A DNA stretch of 6,631 nt from Duncaniella sp. (GTDB taxonomy: Bacteria > Bacteroidota > Bacteroidia > Bacteroidales > Muribaculaceae). The translations under genes and the position numbers were made by a program. This document shows positions 5,812 through 6,631 of this stretch, piece after piece. The DNA is taken from NCBI GenBank assembly GCA_029052375.1, contig JAIDJD010000230.1, positions 1-6,631 of the forward strand. The letters are read 5' to 3'. Position 1 is the stretch's first letter. Every line of letters starts with the position of its first letter. The notes under the pieces were generated by a model, which ran no database searches, was not told the origin of the DNA, and saw only the letters and a list, made by a program, of their open reading frames with translations.

Positions 5812-6617
5812 TTATAAAAGAAGAACTGATAATGCTCGGCACGGGGAGCGCCATGCCCCGCCACAGCTACAACTCATGTTTCATGGTCAGGGCCGGGCGG
5901 CTGGCATGGCTGTCGGACGCGGGCGGAGGCAACGGCATCTTCGAGGCCATGCGCAGGGCAGGGGTGGAGCTGACCGATATCCACCACTTCTTCCTGACCC
6001 ACGCTCACACAGACCATATCCTCGGGGCTGTATGGGTGTTGCGGGCCATTGTCTATAATGCCATGGAGGGGCGCTATCAAGGACGCATCAACCTCTATGC
6101 CAACAGGGAGACGGCCGAGGCGTGTCTGGATATATGCAGGCTGACGTTCCTGAAATCCTATTATGACGGCCTGACGGGTCTGCTCGATCTGCATATCGTG
6201 GGCCATGGCGACTGTCTGACGGTGGAGGATGTGGGCATACGGTTTTTCGACTGCCGGTCGGAAAATGTGTCTCAGACGGGATTCTGTATGCGTCTGCCCT
6301 CTGGCAAGACCTTTGCGGCGCTTGGCGACGAGGCTCTCAAGGCCGACAATCTTGACGAAGTCGCCGGGGCCGACTATCTGCTCTGCGGAGCCTTCTGCCT
6401 GCATGAGGACCGCGCTATCTTCAGGCCGTATGAGAAGCACCACCTCACCGTCAGGGATGTGGCCGAGACGGCGGGGGTGGCCGGTGTGGGTACGCTGATT
6501 CTCACCCATAGCGAAGATGTCACTGAGCGCAAGGCCGAGAGATATGCGGCTGAGGCATCGCGACACTTCGGCGGAAAGATTGTTGTCCCGGCCGACGGAG
6601 AGCGTATAATGCTTTGA
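5808..6617 (+). CDS. Metallo-beta-lactamase-fold metal-dependent hydrolase (RNase Z-like subfamily)
   Basis: A 269-residue cytoplasmic hydrolase. It opens with the beta-strand/turn MLGTGSAMPRHSYNSCF (9-25), has DAGGG (37-41), and carries the signature THAHTDH (64-70: H65, H67, D69, H70), the zinc site shared with RNase Z and other MBL proteins. Later candidate ligands are D174 (LGDE), and H234 (ILTHSED). A conserved FRPYEKHH (205-212) precedes the last helix. The histidine that RNase Z uses near the GY-type turn is not present: residues 151-159 read SENVSQTGF. This agrees with a subfamily I recall from Firmicutes and Bacteroidota, of similar length and unknown substrate, and argues against true tRNA-processing RNase Z. 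ATG 5808 overlaps the acetyltransferase stop by 4 nt (ATGA); an in-frame start at 5778 would sit deep inside the previous gene. An ATG at 6626, 8 nt after the stop, may begin another operon member. Confidence 0.88.
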   Translation: MIIKEELIMLGTGSAMPRHSYNSCFMVRAGRLAWLSDAGGGNGIFEAMRRAGVELTDIHHFFLTHAHTDHILGAVWVLRAIVYNAMEGRYQGRINLYANRETAEACLDICRLTFLKSYYDGLTGLLDLHIVGHGDCLTVEDVGIRFFDCRSENVSQTGFCMRLPSGKTFAALGDEALKADNLDEVAGADYLLCGAFCLHEDRAIFRPYEKHHLTVRDVAETAGVAGVGTLILTHSEDVTERKAERYAAEASRHFGGKIVVPADGERIML

Positions 6618-6631
6618 ACAGTGGTATGATG

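Noticed and set aside
5874..6566. 230-codon open frame on the minus strand
   Set aside because: It is antisense to the MBL hydrolase with its intact THAHTDH motif and has no domain similarity of its own.

Overview
The window looks like chromosomal DNA of a Bacteroidota member, most likely order Bacteroidales (a Muribaculaceae- or Bacteroides-like gut organism; family not determinable here). Three things support this. Two intergenic regions carry the Bacteroidetes -7 box TAnnTTTG (TAACTTTG both times). There is an ECF sigma factor / membrane anti-sigma / STN-bearing outer-membrane receptor trio of the kind abundant in that phylum. Shine-Dalgarno motifs are missing before most starts. All genes are on the + strand and packed tightly.

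Layout: (1) Bases 2-295 are the 3' half of a prfH-type release-factor homologue with an intact GGQ motif; the gene begins upstream of the window. (2) Bases 296-388 hold a strong hairpin plus T-tract (308-343) that looks like the prfH terminator, and the same bases contain a Bacteroidetes promoter box (315-322). (3) Bases 389-4064 are a three-gene unit: an ECF sigma factor, an unusually short membrane anti-sigma protein overlapping it by 8 nt, and an 849-aa outer-membrane beta-barrel receptor starting 3 nt later. This is expected to work as a cell-surface signalling relay: ligand at the receptor, STN domain contacting the anti-sigma protein in the periplasm, release of the sigma factor. No SusD-like lipoprotein gene follows. 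(4) Bases 4065-4145 hold a second promoter whose core is 14/15 identical to the first. (5) Bases 4146-6617 are a second tight unit: an EFR1-type flavodoxin/two-cluster ferredoxin protein, a tandem GNAT acetyltransferase and a metallo-beta-lactamase-fold hydrolase, the last two overlapping by 4 nt. Bases 6618-6631 are a short tail in which an ATG (6626) may open a further gene.

The PrfH fragment suggests that an RtcB-type RNA ligase gene lies just upstream, as these form a ribosome-damage repair pair elsewhere. The last three genes belong to recognisable but functionally uncharacterised families, so their joint role is unknown. I see no mobile element, CRISPR array, tRNA or rRNA. The most unusual points are the overlapping terminator/promoter, the anti-sigma protein lacking room for a FecR domain, and the ferredoxin-acetyltransferase-hydrolase cassette.
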